Shown here one piece after another: positions 26,509 through 35,297 of a stretch of 64,000 bases of DNA. The stretch is from positions 93,191 to 157,190 of the forward strand of contig NZ_BCWU01000011.1 in the NCBI RefSeq assembly GCF_001592365.1, written 5' to 3'. The DNA is from Gordonia hydrophobica NBRC 16057 (GTDB taxonomy: Bacteria > Actinomycetota > Actinomycetes > Mycobacteriales > Mycobacteriaceae). The position numbers and the translations under genes were made by a program. Positions within the stretch are counted from its first letter, which is position 1. Each line of letters opens with the position of its first letter. The notes under the pieces were generated by a model. It was not told the origin of the DNA. It did not search any database and saw nothing but the letters and a program-made list of their open reading frames with translations.

Positions 26509-27123
26509 ATGGAAGCGGTTGACAAGGAACCTGGTCCACGTCGAGACACGGCAGTTCGCAGGCGGCTCCTCCGCGCCACCCTTGCCGTTATCGGTTCCGA
26601 GGGAATACGTGGCGTGAGCAATCGCGCTATTGCGGCTGAGGCGGGCGTCTCACTGGGATCGCTGACGTATCACTTTGCGAGTCAGGATGACCTTCTTGCT
26701 GCCGCGTTGAGCATGTTCGTCGACGAAGAGGTGGCCAGACTGACCGCAATCGCCGGCGATCCTGTCACGAGCTCGGGGGCCGACTCCGCAATCGCGCGCA
26801 CGGTCGACGTCGTCGAGGCCAACCAGAGGAGTGCGGAACAGGTCGCGCAGCTTGAACTGTATCTTCATGCGTCGCGAGATGTGGCGGTGCGATCGAGTGC
26901 CGCTCGTTGCTACGCCGCATACGACGAGCTCGCGGTCCGATTTCTCGAGGCGAATGGAATAGCGGAGGCGGGCAAGTACGCACCCCTGATTTCATCAGTG
27001 ATCGATGGAGTCGAATTGCGGAGGCTCGCTGTCAGTGACGGGGGGCCTGATTTGAGGCTGGCCCTTCGCGTCCTTCTCGCCGGGATCAGAGCTGAGTCGT
27101 CGCAGCGGGTGTCGCCGGCTTGA
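26509..27123 (+). CDS. TetR/AcrR family transcriptional regulator
   Basis: The 204-residue protein has an N-terminal HTH (IRGVSNRAIAAEAGVSLGSLTYHF, about residues 34-58) and a C-terminal ligand domain. It is divergent from the SDR-monooxygenase-MFS-amidase set and lies 79 bp from the operator at 26414-26430. It probably represses that set and itself. The inducer is presumably the island's substrate and is unknown. It converges on the DUF2236 oxygenase gene. Confidence 0.9.
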   Translation: MEAVDKEPGPRRDTAVRRRLLRATLAVIGSEGIRGVSNRAIAAEAGVSLGSLTYHFASQDDLLAAALSMFVDEEVARLTAIAGDPVTSSGADSAIARTVDVVEANQRSAEQVAQLELYLHASRDVAVRSSAARCYAAYDELAVRFLEANGIAEAGKYAPLISSVIDGVELRRLAVSDGGPDLRLALRVLLAGIRAESSQRVSPA

Positions 27124-27256
27124 CTTCAGCAGACAGGTAGCAGGTGCAGCCTGCATTCGACCGCGACCATCTCACGGACCGTCGCCATCCGGCTCTGTCG
27201 TGCATGTGCTGCCGAGTGGTTGCCGATGCACCACGCTGCCCGGCGATGATGCGCCG

Positions 27257-28573
27257 TCACCTATCTGAATAGTCGCGTAGGTCAGTCGTGTACGCAGGTA
27301 CACCGTAGGTGTCGAGCCGACGCTCGACGCTCCTGACCAGATACCGATTCAGCGAACCGCGAAGCACCGGGACCCGGAGGGCCACCATCACCACGAGCAC
27401 ACGTCCAGCGATGAAGGGCGCAGTGAGTGCGATCCTGGCGTAGTCGGCGACGCCGACGGCAACGCCCATGTGTCGAGCTTTCCGACTTTGACCATTGCTG
27501 AATGCCCGACAGAACGCTAACTTGCTGTAGCTCTTCTCGACTGCATCCGCTGCGCGGTCGAGCAAGGTCTCGCTGGGACGCAGATACGCATCCATCGTCG
27601 ACTCGACGAGTCTGCGACAGTCGTCGTCGAAACCTGCGCGCAGCGTCGCTGCACGGGCGTAGAACATGTCGACGATTCCTTGTGGAGTGACCGGCAGGAG
27701 CTCTTCGGGCAACCCCAGGAGATAGCAGCGATAGCGACAGAACTCGACCATCGCACGATCACTGCGATCGAACTCGGTGCGTCCAGAGCGCAGAACGCGG
27801 AGGGCAGCGAGATATGGGGCGATCATGCCGGCAGGCAACTGATCGATCTGCGGTACAGGGACACCGTAGACATCGACGCTCCATCTGGTTGAACGGCAGA
27901 GCGCATTGAAGCGCACCATGGAGTGCATCAGCCGCACCATCGCCGCGGCTTCGAATCCGGCACCGAATCTATCGAGGGCACCCGGCAGAGTCGTGACAGC
28001 GAAGAAGGCTGTGGTCTCGTTGACCCGGTGCGCCGCCCGGGTGCCGGATAGCGCGCCTGTGATGGTCATCGGCAGCGCTGCGTAGCGGTTGGTGAATGTC
28101 GCAATGAACGCTCCACGCGTGACGAACGGCGCGATCAGGCCCGCACTGACTCGGGCATGTGCGGCGCCCTGAGCGACGAGCGACGTGTCGATCCACTCGG
28201 GCGTACTCTCCATGTGCTCAATCAACTCGCGCAGCGGCTGCGGCGCGTCGGGTACGGCATCGACTCCACACCGACAGGCCGTCCGAACCATTTCGATCAG
28301 CTCAGACACTCGAAGCTCCGATGACAGGAGAGCCACGCGATCGGCGCGGACGTCACCCAAGAACGTTGCGATGCGGCACAACTCGACTAGGCGCGCGTCC
28401 TCCAGGTACCTAACACGGTCGCCTCTGTCTGAGGGAAGGGCGGACTGGACGTTCGGGTCGATGGTGAAGCGCTCGGGACAGGTATCGCGGTCGATGTCGC
28501 TGTAGAGCTCGGGGATGTCCGCACACTGGCGGTGGACTCGCTCGGCGAGCTCGGGGAAGAACTCTGTTGACAT
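27257..28573 (-). CDS. DUF2236 oxygenase, MpaB/latex-clearing-protein family
   Basis: The 438-residue protein matches the DUF2236 (MpaB, Lcp) family of haem b oxygenases. Arg183, Thr187 and His217 have the same spacing (4 and 30 residues) that I remember for Arg164, Thr168 and the axial His198 of the rubber oxygenase Lcp of Streptomyces sp. K30; the axial histidine sits in VRLMHSMVRF. The residue at the position of the Lcp catalytic glutamate is not acidic here, and there is no Tat or Sec signal, so rubber cleavage is unlikely and a different intracellular oxidation is more plausible. The start at 28573 has GGAGG five bases upstream. A TetR gene is divergent. Confidence 0.82.
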   Translation of the reverse strand: MSTEFFPELAERVHRQCADIPELYSDIDRDTCPERFTIDPNVQSALPSDRGDRVRYLEDARLVELCRIATFLGDVRADRVALLSSELRVSELIEMVRTACRCGVDAVPDAPQPLRELIEHMESTPEWIDTSLVAQGAAHARVSAGLIAPFVTRGAFIATFTNRYAALPMTITGALSGTRAAHRVNETTAFFAVTTLPGALDRFGAGFEAAAMVRLMHSMVRFNALCRSTRWSVDVYGVPVPQIDQLPAGMIAPYLAALRVLRSGRTEFDRSDRAMVEFCRYRCYLLGLPEELLPVTPQGIVDMFYARAATLRAGFDDDCRRLVESTMDAYLRPSETLLDRAADAVEKSYSKLAFCRAFSNGQSRKARHMGVAVGVADYARIALTAPFIAGRVLVVMVALRVPVLRGSLNRYLVRSVERRLDTYGVPAYTTDLRDYSDR

Positions 28574-28592
28574 GGCATCCTCCGACACTAAA

Positions 28593-28605
28593 TAACATTT
28601 TGTTA
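28593..28605. promoter_or_regulatory. Inverted repeat, probable TetR operator
   Basis: TAACATTTTGTTA is a perfect 5-bp inverted repeat with a TTT centre, in an AT-rich tract that stands out from its surroundings. It lies between the divergent DUF2236 oxygenase and TetR genes. It differs from the CGTTCG-type operators of the other two island regulators. Confidence 0.5.
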
Positions 28606-28609
28606 ATTG

Positions 28610-29281
28610 ATGAGTACAGGGGCAGCCACTACCCTGTCAACCGTGAGTAATCGAGCGCCGAAGCGACGGCTAGGGGTGTCGAAGCGGCGGCAGCAGATCC
28701 TCGATGTCACACTGCAGATCGTCGGCGACGAGAGCTTCAATGCGGCCACACCAGCGCGGATTGCCCGCGAGGCCGATATCCACCGATCGCTCATTTACCA
28801 CCAGTTCGGGGATATGTCCGGACTGTTCGTTGCGCTCATCGAACGCGAGCGACGCCGTGCCGCGAGATCGCTGGCAGTCTGCATCCTGCCCGAGGTCGCA
28901 GGCAAGCGGGGCGGCGAACGGTTGACTGCGGCACTAGCGGGAGCCGTCCGAGCAGTCGACTCCCGACCGGCGACATGGAGGCTTTTTCTCATACCGCCCG
29001 AAGGTGCGCCACCCGCGTACCACCGGAACCTGGAAGCAGCACAGACCGTGGTTCGAAATCGACTACACAAAGCCCTCACAGATCTGGGGCCGTCGATAGT
29101 TCCAAGTCCGGACCTCGCCGCACAAGTCCTGCACGCTGCAGGTCGCGAGATCTTGCTGTATCGCCTTCGGCACCCGGAATCGACCGCGGTCGCGGAGACG
29201 ATGGCCGCACTCAATGCCGTCGTCGCTCAGCTGAGCAGCTCGGTGGTCAACACGCCCAGGGACAACGAGCGAAGGTCTTGA
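28610..29281 (+). CDS. TetR/AcrR family transcriptional regulator
   Basis: The protein has 223 residues from ATG 28610, or 212 from GTG 28643; neither start has a strong ribosome binding site, and the second leaves more room for the divergent promoters. The HTH is PARIAREADIHRSLIYHQF (about residues 47-65). The C-terminal part resembles no ligand-specific group that I recognise. It is divergent from the DUF2236 oxygenase with the TAACA/TGTTA operator in between, so it most probably controls that gene. The 344 bp after it (29282-29625) hold no gene. Confidence 0.87.
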   Translation: MSTGAATTLSTVSNRAPKRRLGVSKRRQQILDVTLQIVGDESFNAATPARIAREADIHRSLIYHQFGDMSGLFVALIERERRRAARSLAVCILPEVAGKRGGERLTAALAGAVRAVDSRPATWRLFLIPPEGAPPAYHRNLEAAQTVVRNRLHKALTDLGPSIVPSPDLAAQVLHAAGREILLYRLRHPESTAVAETMAALNAVVAQLSSSVVNTPRDNERRS

Positions 29282-29537
29282 CTGCGGCGCTCCGGCTATC
29301 GAGGCCCAGACAGGCACCACCTTGTGAGATAGCTCCTACCGACTGAAGGTCGGAGATCTGTCGTGACCATCCGAATCACCACTCCCCATCGCGCCAGACC
29401 AGGACTTTCACCACGCTCGCCAACACGACCTCCGAGATGCGGACACCGATAACAAGACAGTCGCCCCTGGTCAGGACGCTCGCGAGGCGGCAGGCCACCC
29501 CAGCAACGTACCAATCAACTAAGCATCATACCATGGA

Positions 29538-29554
29538 CGTTCGCTCGAACGAAC
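29538..29554. promoter_or_regulatory. TetR-type operator, copy 2
   Basis: This is an exact copy of the 17-mer at 26414-26430 (CGTTCGCTCGAACGAAC). It lies 72 bp upstream of the GTG start of the third TetR gene in the otherwise empty gap 29282-29625. The exact repeat over 3 kb makes chance unlikely. Confidence 0.72.
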
Positions 29555-29625
29555 AAGGTGATCGGGAGAGTTTCGTTGCTTTCGCCGTCTGGAGAGCGAG
29601 GCCGTCGAGGCTTACATTCACGTAC

Positions 29626-30261
29626 GTGACACCGGACACCAGTCAAACAGCGGACACGACCAAACGGCGGCGATCCAACACTCGTCGGCGGCTGTTGGAC
29701 GCCGCTTTCGCGGTCTACTCCGAAGTGGGCTTCGGGCGCACGACTGTCGAAAAGGTCGTCGAGCGCGCAGGGTTCACGCGCGGGGCGTTCTACTCAAACT
29801 TCGACTCTCGCGAGGCTCTCTTCCTAGCCATGTGGCTCGAGCGATCAACGCAGATGATCGCAGACCTCGAAGTCGCGCTGGAGCAGTTGGCGGCCGACGA
29901 CGTCGTTGATCTGTCAGAAGCGATCCAAGGGATCGTCGAAGTGCTCCCCGTCGACGCTCGTTGGTATGCGATCACGATCGAAGTCACCGCACATGCACTC
30001 CGTGATCCTGACCTACGTCAAGCCGTCGCCCTTCGGGAGGCCGCGATCAGCGAGGCGCTCCTACCGATTTTCACCAGCCAACTTGAGCGAATCAACCGTC
30101 AAATACCGGACCCGAATGCGCTGATGCAAGCCTTGGTAGCGGTGTACGACGGCACGACTCAGCAGGTGCTGCTGGAGCCAGACGACGTGGCGGTTCGGCA
30201 GCGTCGAGCAACCCTCTTTGAGCACGTTGTTCGGGCCTACACGGTCGCTGACCAGGAGTAA
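29626..30261 (+). CDS. TetR/AcrR family transcriptional regulator
   Basis: The 211-residue protein has the HTH GRTTVEKVVERAGFTRGAFYSNF (about residues 36-58), typical of TetR proteins that control oxygenases or efflux. The GTG at 29626 was chosen because an upstream ATG would place the operator inside the coding region. It is followed, in the same direction, by the flavoprotein and serine hydrolase genes. It may control them and, through the shared operator, the SDR operon as well. Confidence 0.85.
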   Translation: MTPDTSQTADTTKRRRSNTRRRLLDAAFAVYSEVGFGRTTVEKVVERAGFTRGAFYSNFDSREALFLAMWLERSTQMIADLEVALEQLAADDVVDLSEAIQGIVEVLPVDARWYAITIEVTAHALRDPDLRQAVALREAAISEALLPIFTSQLERINRQIPDPNALMQALVAVYDGTTQQVLLEPDDVAVRQRRATLFEHVVRAYTVADQE

Positions 30262-30411
30262 CAGACCACGGTGCAATTTCAGTACACTTCGTATTGAGTT
30301 GCTTTTCTTCTCAACGACGGTCCGCTATGGTGTGCGACAAGCCATAGCTCGGCGCCATCTCGGCGCGGGTCACGGCACTGACACATCCTTCCGTCGAAAG
30401 GCAATCCCGTC

Positions 30412-32193
30412 GTGTCCGAACCAGCCCCAACCTCTTTTAGTCGCCGACAGGTTCTCGCCGGCAGCGCCGCCGCGCTCACTGCTGCCTGGCTTGCCGGTCG
30501 AGCGGGGCCAGCCTCGGCAGGCCCGAGCCGAACTGCCGACGCGATCGTCGTCGGGCATGGTCTGTCCGGCCTCGTGGCCGCATGTGAGCTTGCCGCGGCC
30601 GGCAAGAAGGTCCTGATCGTTGACCAAGAATCCGAGCGAAACCTGGGTGGCCAGGCTCACTGGAGCCTCGGCGGGCTCTTCTTCATCGACTCGCCGGAAC
30701 AGCGGCTGATGGGAGTGCGCGACTCGTTCGACCGAGCGCGCCGGGACTGGATGACCACCGCGGGCTTCGATCGTGCGCCGAACCAGCCAGGAAGCGAGGA
30801 CTACTGGGCGCATAAGTGGGCCGAGAAGTACCTCGAGTTCGCTGCAGGCGAGAAGCGCGCATGGCTTGCGGGAATGGGCGTCAACTGGGTTCCGGTCGTT
30901 GGGTGGGCCGAGCGCGGCAACGGCGACGTGCACCGGCCCGGAAACTCAGTGCCCCGCTTTCATCTGACGCTGGGCACAGGACCAGGCGTCGTTGAGCCGT
31001 TCGAGCGGAAGATCCGCGACTTCATGCGCACTGGGAAGGTGCGTTTCGCATGGCGCCGTCGCGTCGACGAACTGATCACCACTGGCGGTGCAGTCACCGG
31101 GGTCCGCGGTGCGGTGTTGGCGCCCACCAACGCTGCTAGAGGACACGCCACCACAAGACAAACCGTCGGAGATTTCGAACTTCACGCACCCCTCGTCATC
31201 GTCGCCTCGGGCGGCATCGGCGGAAACCAAGGTCTCGTCCGTGAGAACTGGCCATCACGATTGGGAACGGCACCAGATTTCATGGTCACAGGAGTGCCTG
31301 CACACGTCGACGGTCGGATGCTGGGTATCACTGAACGCGCCGGTGGGCGACTGGTGAATCGGGACAGGATGTGGCACTACACCGAAGGCCTCCGGAATTA
31401 CTCGCCGATCTGGCCCGGCCATGGCATCCGCGTGCTCGCGGCACCGTCATCGATGTGGTTCGACGCCGCTGGACGACGGTTCCCCACGCCGGGGATTCCC
31501 AGCATGGACACGTTGGGCACCCTTGAGTTGATTCAGAAGTCGGGCTTCGACTACTCCTGGTTCGTATTGAACAAGAAGATCATTGAGAAGGAGTTCGTGC
31601 TGTCGGGGTCCGAGCAGAACCCCGAACTGACCGCGAAGAACCTGCCGCTCTACCTGGCGAATCGAACGAAGGGGACCCCCGCCCCTGTCCAGAAGTTCAT
31701 CGACCGGGGGGCGGACTTCGTCATGGGACGAAACATCGACGATCTGGTAAAGAAGATGAACGGCCTGGCAGGCAGGGACATCCTTGATTCAGGCGCTCTA
31801 GCCCGCCAGATCCGCCATCGCGACGTCGAGTCCATGAACCCGAGGTCATCGGATGATGGAATCGCCGCGATTAGACGGTCACATGCCTACATGGGTGACA
31901 ACCTTTTCCGCACGACGCCGATGCACAAGATTATTGACCCCTCGGCCGGCCCTCTCATCGCAATCAAGATGAACATTTGCACTCGGAAGACTCTCGGTGG
32001 GCTCCAAACGGACCTATCGGGGCGCGTCATTGGTTCCAACGGCAACCCCGTGCCCGGACTCCTTGCCGTCGGAGAGGCCTCCGGCTTTGGCGGCGGAGGT
32101 GTCCACGGCTACCGTGCCCTCGAGGGAACATTCCTGGGCGGGTGCCTGTTCAGCGGACGTCAGGCGGGGCGGGCTGCCGCTCGGATGCTCTGA
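30412..32193 (+). CDS. Tat-exported FAD-dependent dehydrogenase (KstD/fumarate-reductase type)
   Basis: The 593-residue protein starts with a twin-arginine signal (SFSRRQVLAGSAAALTAAWL, Arg11-Arg12). The FAD-binding motif VGHGLSG follows (about residues 47-53), with VASGGIGGN and, near the C-terminus, GLLAVGEASGFGGGGVHG. This is the layout of the flavoprotein family that includes 3-ketosteroid delta1-dehydrogenase and fumarate reductase. A Tat signal suggests that it folds with FAD before export. The start is the GTG at 30412 with GAAAGG upstream. The upstream gap contains GCTATGG/CCATAGC (30324-30348), a possible control site. Confidence 0.87.
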   Translation: MSEPAPTSFSRRQVLAGSAAALTAAWLAGRAGPASAGPSRTADAIVVGHGLSGLVAACELAAAGKKVLIVDQESERNLGGQAHWSLGGLFFIDSPEQRLMGVRDSFDRARRDWMTTAGFDRAPNQPGSEDYWAHKWAEKYLEFAAGEKRAWLAGMGVNWVPVVGWAERGNGDVHRPGNSVPRFHLTLGTGPGVVEPFERKIRDFMRTGKVRFAWRRRVDELITTGGAVTGVRGAVLAPTNAARGHATTRQTVGDFELHAPLVIVASGGIGGNQGLVRENWPSRLGTAPDFMVTGVPAHVDGRMLGITERAGGRLVNRDRMWHYTEGLRNYSPIWPGHGIRVLAAPSSMWFDAAGRRFPTPGIPSMDTLGTLELIQKSGFDYSWFVLNKKIIEKEFVLSGSEQNPELTAKNLPLYLANRTKGTPAPVQKFIDRGADFVMGRNIDDLVKKMNGLAGRDILDSGALARQIRHRDVESMNPRSSDDGIAAIRRSHAYMGDNLFRTTPMHKIIDPSAGPLIAIKMNICTRKTLGGLQTDLSGRVIGSNGNPVPGLLAVGEASGFGGGGVHGYRALEGTFLGGCLFSGRQAGRAAARML

Positions 32194-32252
32194 GACAGCG
32201 CATTACCACCAGTACGAAACGCGTCGCGTACTCACCATCCCTAGGATCTCAA

Positions 32253-33671
32253 TTGAAGAATCACACTCGTCCAGCCCGTCGCGCGATAGTCGGCGCTTCG
32301 ATTCTGTTGTCGCTTGCCCTTGCTTTGCCAGTTCTGGTGGCGCCCTCTCAGGCGGCGCCATTGATCAAGCCGAACCGACTGTCCCAACACGTCGAGGCGC
32401 GATCACTGCTGGCGGCCGTACAGGGAGGCGAACTCCTTGGGACTCCTCCGCTACCTGCGCTAGTCACCGGTGCTGGCGCGACGCTGACCTCGCCGGATTT
32501 CTGGGCCAACTGGACTCACGATGTTCTGCAGAACAATCGCGTCCTTCTGCCGTTGCCCACTGATGTGATCAAGCCTGATGTCGTCCTACCGCACGTGCGA
32601 GTGGAGAACGGTGCAACCAACCCATTGCCAACCGCGACTCCGCGAACGAACTTCCGGAGGATTACCTATCAATGGGCAGGGAGAACTCGAAGCGTAGGAG
32701 ACTTCCTTCGTGACACCAACACGGACGCGATTCTCGTCGCACGTAACGGAAGTCTGGTCGCGCAAGCATTCGCAAACGGATACTCGGCGTCGCAAACGCA
32801 TCACGCATGGTCGATGACCAAATCCTATGTCTCAACCTTGATCGGGATCGCCCAAGATGAAGGCAGAATCGCATCCCTCGACGATCCAGTGCAGCGCTAC
32901 ATACCAGAACTGGCAAACACAGCTTGGAAGGGAACGTCCATCCGCAACCTCCTGCTCATGAGATCAGGGATGAGATGGGACGAACACACCGAGAAGATCA
33001 ACCAGAACGATCAGTTCCTCCAATGGATAGACATGGCGCTCGACTACTATTCGAACGGTTCAATGGGACGGACACGTAATGAATACCTGCGTGATATGCC
33101 GCGCGTCGGCCTCCAGGGGAAGGAATTTAACTACAACAGCGCAAACACCCAGGTTCTTGGCTGGGTTCTCGAATCGATATACAAGCGCCCTCTCAACAAG
33201 GTCCTGTCGATGAAGCTGTGGAAACCATTGGGTATGCAAGCGCACGCAGACCTGATGACCGACCGAAAAGGCGATGTATTGGGATCGATGTCCTTGCAGG
33301 CATTGCCCATCGACTACGTCCGGTTCGGCGAAATGATGAGGAACGGCGGGCTGGCTGCGAATGGCCGTCAAATTGTTTCCAGCAACTGGGTACATCAAGC
33401 GACCACTGGTATGCTTCCGGCGCAGGATGCAGGAGATCTGCGGCCCAGTGCCTATGGATTTCAGTGGTGGTCAGGAGCAACACCGAAGGGGTTTCAGGCC
33501 AACGGATTTCAAGGCCAGTTCACAACTGTCGTCCCGGAACAGTGCGTCACCGCAGTGCGACTCGCCCATACGATTCAGTTCAGCACCTCCGGAGAATTCG
33601 GCGGGCAAGGCGATGACGAGTGGAAGGCCGTAGTTCGGGCAGTCTCACGCAGCATCGGCGGATGTGCGTGA
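32253..33671 (+). CDS. Secreted beta-lactamase-fold serine hydrolase
   Basis: The 472-residue protein has a Sec signal peptide (residues 1-35, LLSLALALPVLVAPSQA). The class C beta-lactamase/esterase motifs are SMTK (Ser187, Lys190) and YNS (Tyr294 to Ser296). The family includes EstB esterases and 6-aminohexanoate-dimer hydrolase; the sequence does not decide the substrate. The start is a TTG at 32253 with AGGA upstream, because no ATG or GTG precedes the signal peptide in frame nearby. It follows the Tat flavoprotein by 59 bp, so both are probably co-transcribed and both act outside the membrane. Confidence 0.85.
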   Translation: MKNHTRPARRAIVGASILLSLALALPVLVAPSQAAPLIKPNRLSQHVEARSLLAAVQGGELLGTPPLPALVTGAGATLTSPDFWANWTHDVLQNNRVLLPLPTDVIKPDVVLPHVRVENGATNPLPTATPRTNFRRITYQWAGRTRSVGDFLRDTNTDAILVARNGSLVAQAFANGYSASQTHHAWSMTKSYVSTLIGIAQDEGRIASLDDPVQRYIPELANTAWKGTSIRNLLLMRSGMRWDEHTEKINQNDQFLQWIDMALDYYSNGSMGRTRNEYLRDMPRVGLQGKEFNYNSANTQVLGWVLESIYKRPLNKVLSMKLWKPLGMQAHADLMTDRKGDVLGSMSLQALPIDYVRFGEMMRNGGLAANGRQIVSSNWVHQATTGMLPAQDAGDLRPSAYGFQWWSGATPKGFQANGFQGQFTTVVPEQCVTAVRLAHTIQFSTSGEFGGQGDDEWKAVVRAVSRSIGGCA

Positions 33672-33698
33672 CGCGATACCATCAGTGATGAAGTGGCG

Positions 33699-34238
33699 TT
33701 ACTGCCGCGGTCCCACCACTCGGTAGCGGCCGATCAGGAACGCCTTGTTCCGCGCGGTCTCCAGAAGCTCGAAATCGAATGGTCCGGTGAACAGCGGCCG
33801 ACCCGCGCCGAGTGTCACCGGCGCGTACGAGACCACCATCTCGTCGAGCATCCCGGCCGACGCGAACTGCGCCGCCAGGTCTCCCCCGCCCACCACCCAC
33901 ACGGACCTGCTCCCGGCGGCGGTGTCCAACCGTGCACGATGCTCGGCGGGTTCCCCGTCGATCGCGGTGATGGTCGGATGCACGGATGTCAGTTCCCGAT
34001 GAGTGAACACGAATGTCTGCTGGTCGGCGTACGGCCACGGCTCGTCGCCGAGGTGATCCAGCACCCAGTCGTAGGTGGTCCGCCCCATCACGACCACGCC
34101 GGTCGTCGCCATCAGGTCGGCGATCGAGAACGGGCCGTCGTCGTCGATGGGCTGTGTCAACAGCCAGTCCAGGGAGTCGTTCGGATCGGCCAAGAAGCCG
34201 TCGAGAGTGGTTGCGGTGTAATAGATGTAGCTGGTCAC
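33699..34238 (-). CDS. Dihydrofolate reductase family protein (RibD C-terminal fold)
   Basis: The 179-residue protein has the RibD_C/DHFR-like fold: YYTATTLDGFLADP at the start, VVMGRTTYDW and the NADPH-loop SVWVVGGGDLAAQF. Such proteins are pteridine- or flavin-type reductases of unknown substrate. The GTG start overlaps the stop of the AraC-DinB gene (GTGA) and is preceded by GGAGGAGG, so the two are co-translated. It is convergent with the serine hydrolase and marks the right edge of the island. Confidence 0.86.
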   Translation of the reverse strand: MTSYIYYTATTLDGFLADPNDSLDWLLTQPIDDDGPFSIADLMATTGVVVMGRTTYDWVLDHLGDEPWPYADQQTFVFTHRELTSVHPTITAIDGEPAEHRARLDTAAGSRSVWVVGGGDLAAQFASAGMLDEMVVSYAPVTLGAGRPLFTGPFDFELLETARNKAFLIGRYRVVGPRQ

Positions 34239-35191
34239 GGGGTGCCTCCTCCGGTATGGCGGCGATGCCAGATGATCGGGTCGGGGTCGAGTTCGCCGGC
34301 CTCGACGTCGACGCCGGCGTCGGCCAGCATCCAGCGCGCCAGCAAGCGACGATGCGCCGAGAAGGTCAACTCGTGCGCCACGATCTGCCCCAGCAGAAAC
34401 GATTCCGGTGGATCGCACAGGGCGTCGACGACGCGGTCCGACCACGCGTTTCGCCGCTCGATGTCGCGGACCGCCGAGAGCCATCGTGCAGCGGTTCGGC
34501 GGTGTCGTGCCCGCAGTGCGATCCGTTCGTTGTCGGGCTTCAGGTCCGGCATCTCGACGCCTTCGATCGCCGCCAGCCACGGCTCTTTGCTGGTCGCGAG
34601 CTGCCACATCACCTGTGCGAGGGATTCACTGGGCCCATCGAACGAGCGCGGCCTGCTGCCCGGCAACCGGGCTCGGGTGTATTCGTCCTTCGGTAGATCG
34701 GCGACCACCCGGAGCAGGACGTCGATGTCCGCGAGGTCATGGCGGACCATGATGGCGGTGACGTCACCGGCCGGCTCCGGCATCGTCGAACCACGGCGTG
34801 CCGCAGTCGAGTCCACGTACAGCACGGTCGGCGCATGGAAGTGGATGCCGTTCGGCGCAGGCAACCAGTGCCCGGCTCGGTCCGCGGGCGGAAGCGCTGT
34901 CGGCGGATGTCCATAAGCCCGCGTGAACGCGCGACTGAAGCCTTCGACCGACGCATAACCATTGCCGAAGGCCGTCTCGGTGACGGATCCGCCACGCTGC
35001 AGCTGCCACGCGGCACGTTCCAGGATCACTCTGCGCCGCAACGCCATCGGCGATTCACCGCTGCCATCGCGAACCTGTCGAGCGAAGTGGAACCGCGAGG
35101 TGAACGTACCCTCCGCCATCGCGTCCAGCCTGTCGTTCGCATCGTCGAGGACCGCGTCGAGCAAGCGGCGCAGGGGATCGGGGTCAGGCAT
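34235..35191 (-). CDS. AraC-type HTH fused to a DinB-like domain
   Basis: The 318-residue protein has an N-terminal AraC-like HTH (about residues 28-110), recognisable by the AraC/XylS signature block GNGYASVEGFSRAFTRAYG. After a linker comes a DinB-like four-helix region (about residues 130-318), with FLLGQIVAHELTFSAHRRLLARWM carrying a candidate metal-binding histidine. The combination suggests a regulator or a stress enzyme with its own DNA-binding part. The start ATG at 35191 has GGAGG directly adjacent, closer than ideal. It is coupled to the downstream reductase. Confidence 0.8.
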   Translation of the reverse strand: MPDPDPLRRLLDAVLDDANDRLDAMAEGTFTSRFHFARQVRDGSGESPMALRRRVILERAAWQLQRGGSVTETAFGNGYASVEGFSRAFTRAYGHPPTALPPADRAGHWLPAPNGIHFHAPTVLYVDSTAARRGSTMPEPAGDVTAIMVRHDLADIDVLLRVVADLPKDEYTRARLPGSRPRSFDGPSESLAQVMWQLATSKEPWLAAIEGVEMPDLKPDNERIALRARHRRTAARWLSAVRDIERRNAWSDRVVDALCDPPESFLLGQIVAHELTFSAHRRLLARWMLADAGVDVEAGELDPDPIIWHRRHTGGGTP

Positions 35192-35297
35192 CCTCCGAGT
35201 ATCCCGCGCCGCCGCCACAACCGCTTGACCGTTCTTGCTCCGTTCGCCTCCGACCACCACCGCGCATGGGCGAGAAGTCCCGAGCGTGGCGGGGCGT

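Noticed and set aside
27145..27155. TGCAGCCTGCA palindrome between the convergent TetR and oxygenase genes
   Set aside because: Short, without a T-tract or copies elsewhere that I can see; it could be a weak terminator, but there is no support.
20830..33671. Reading the amidase plus serine hydrolase as a nylon-oligomer (NylA/NylB) pair
   Set aside because: Both belong to broad families, they are in different operons 10 kb apart, the hydrolase is secreted, and no specific active-site signature was recognised.
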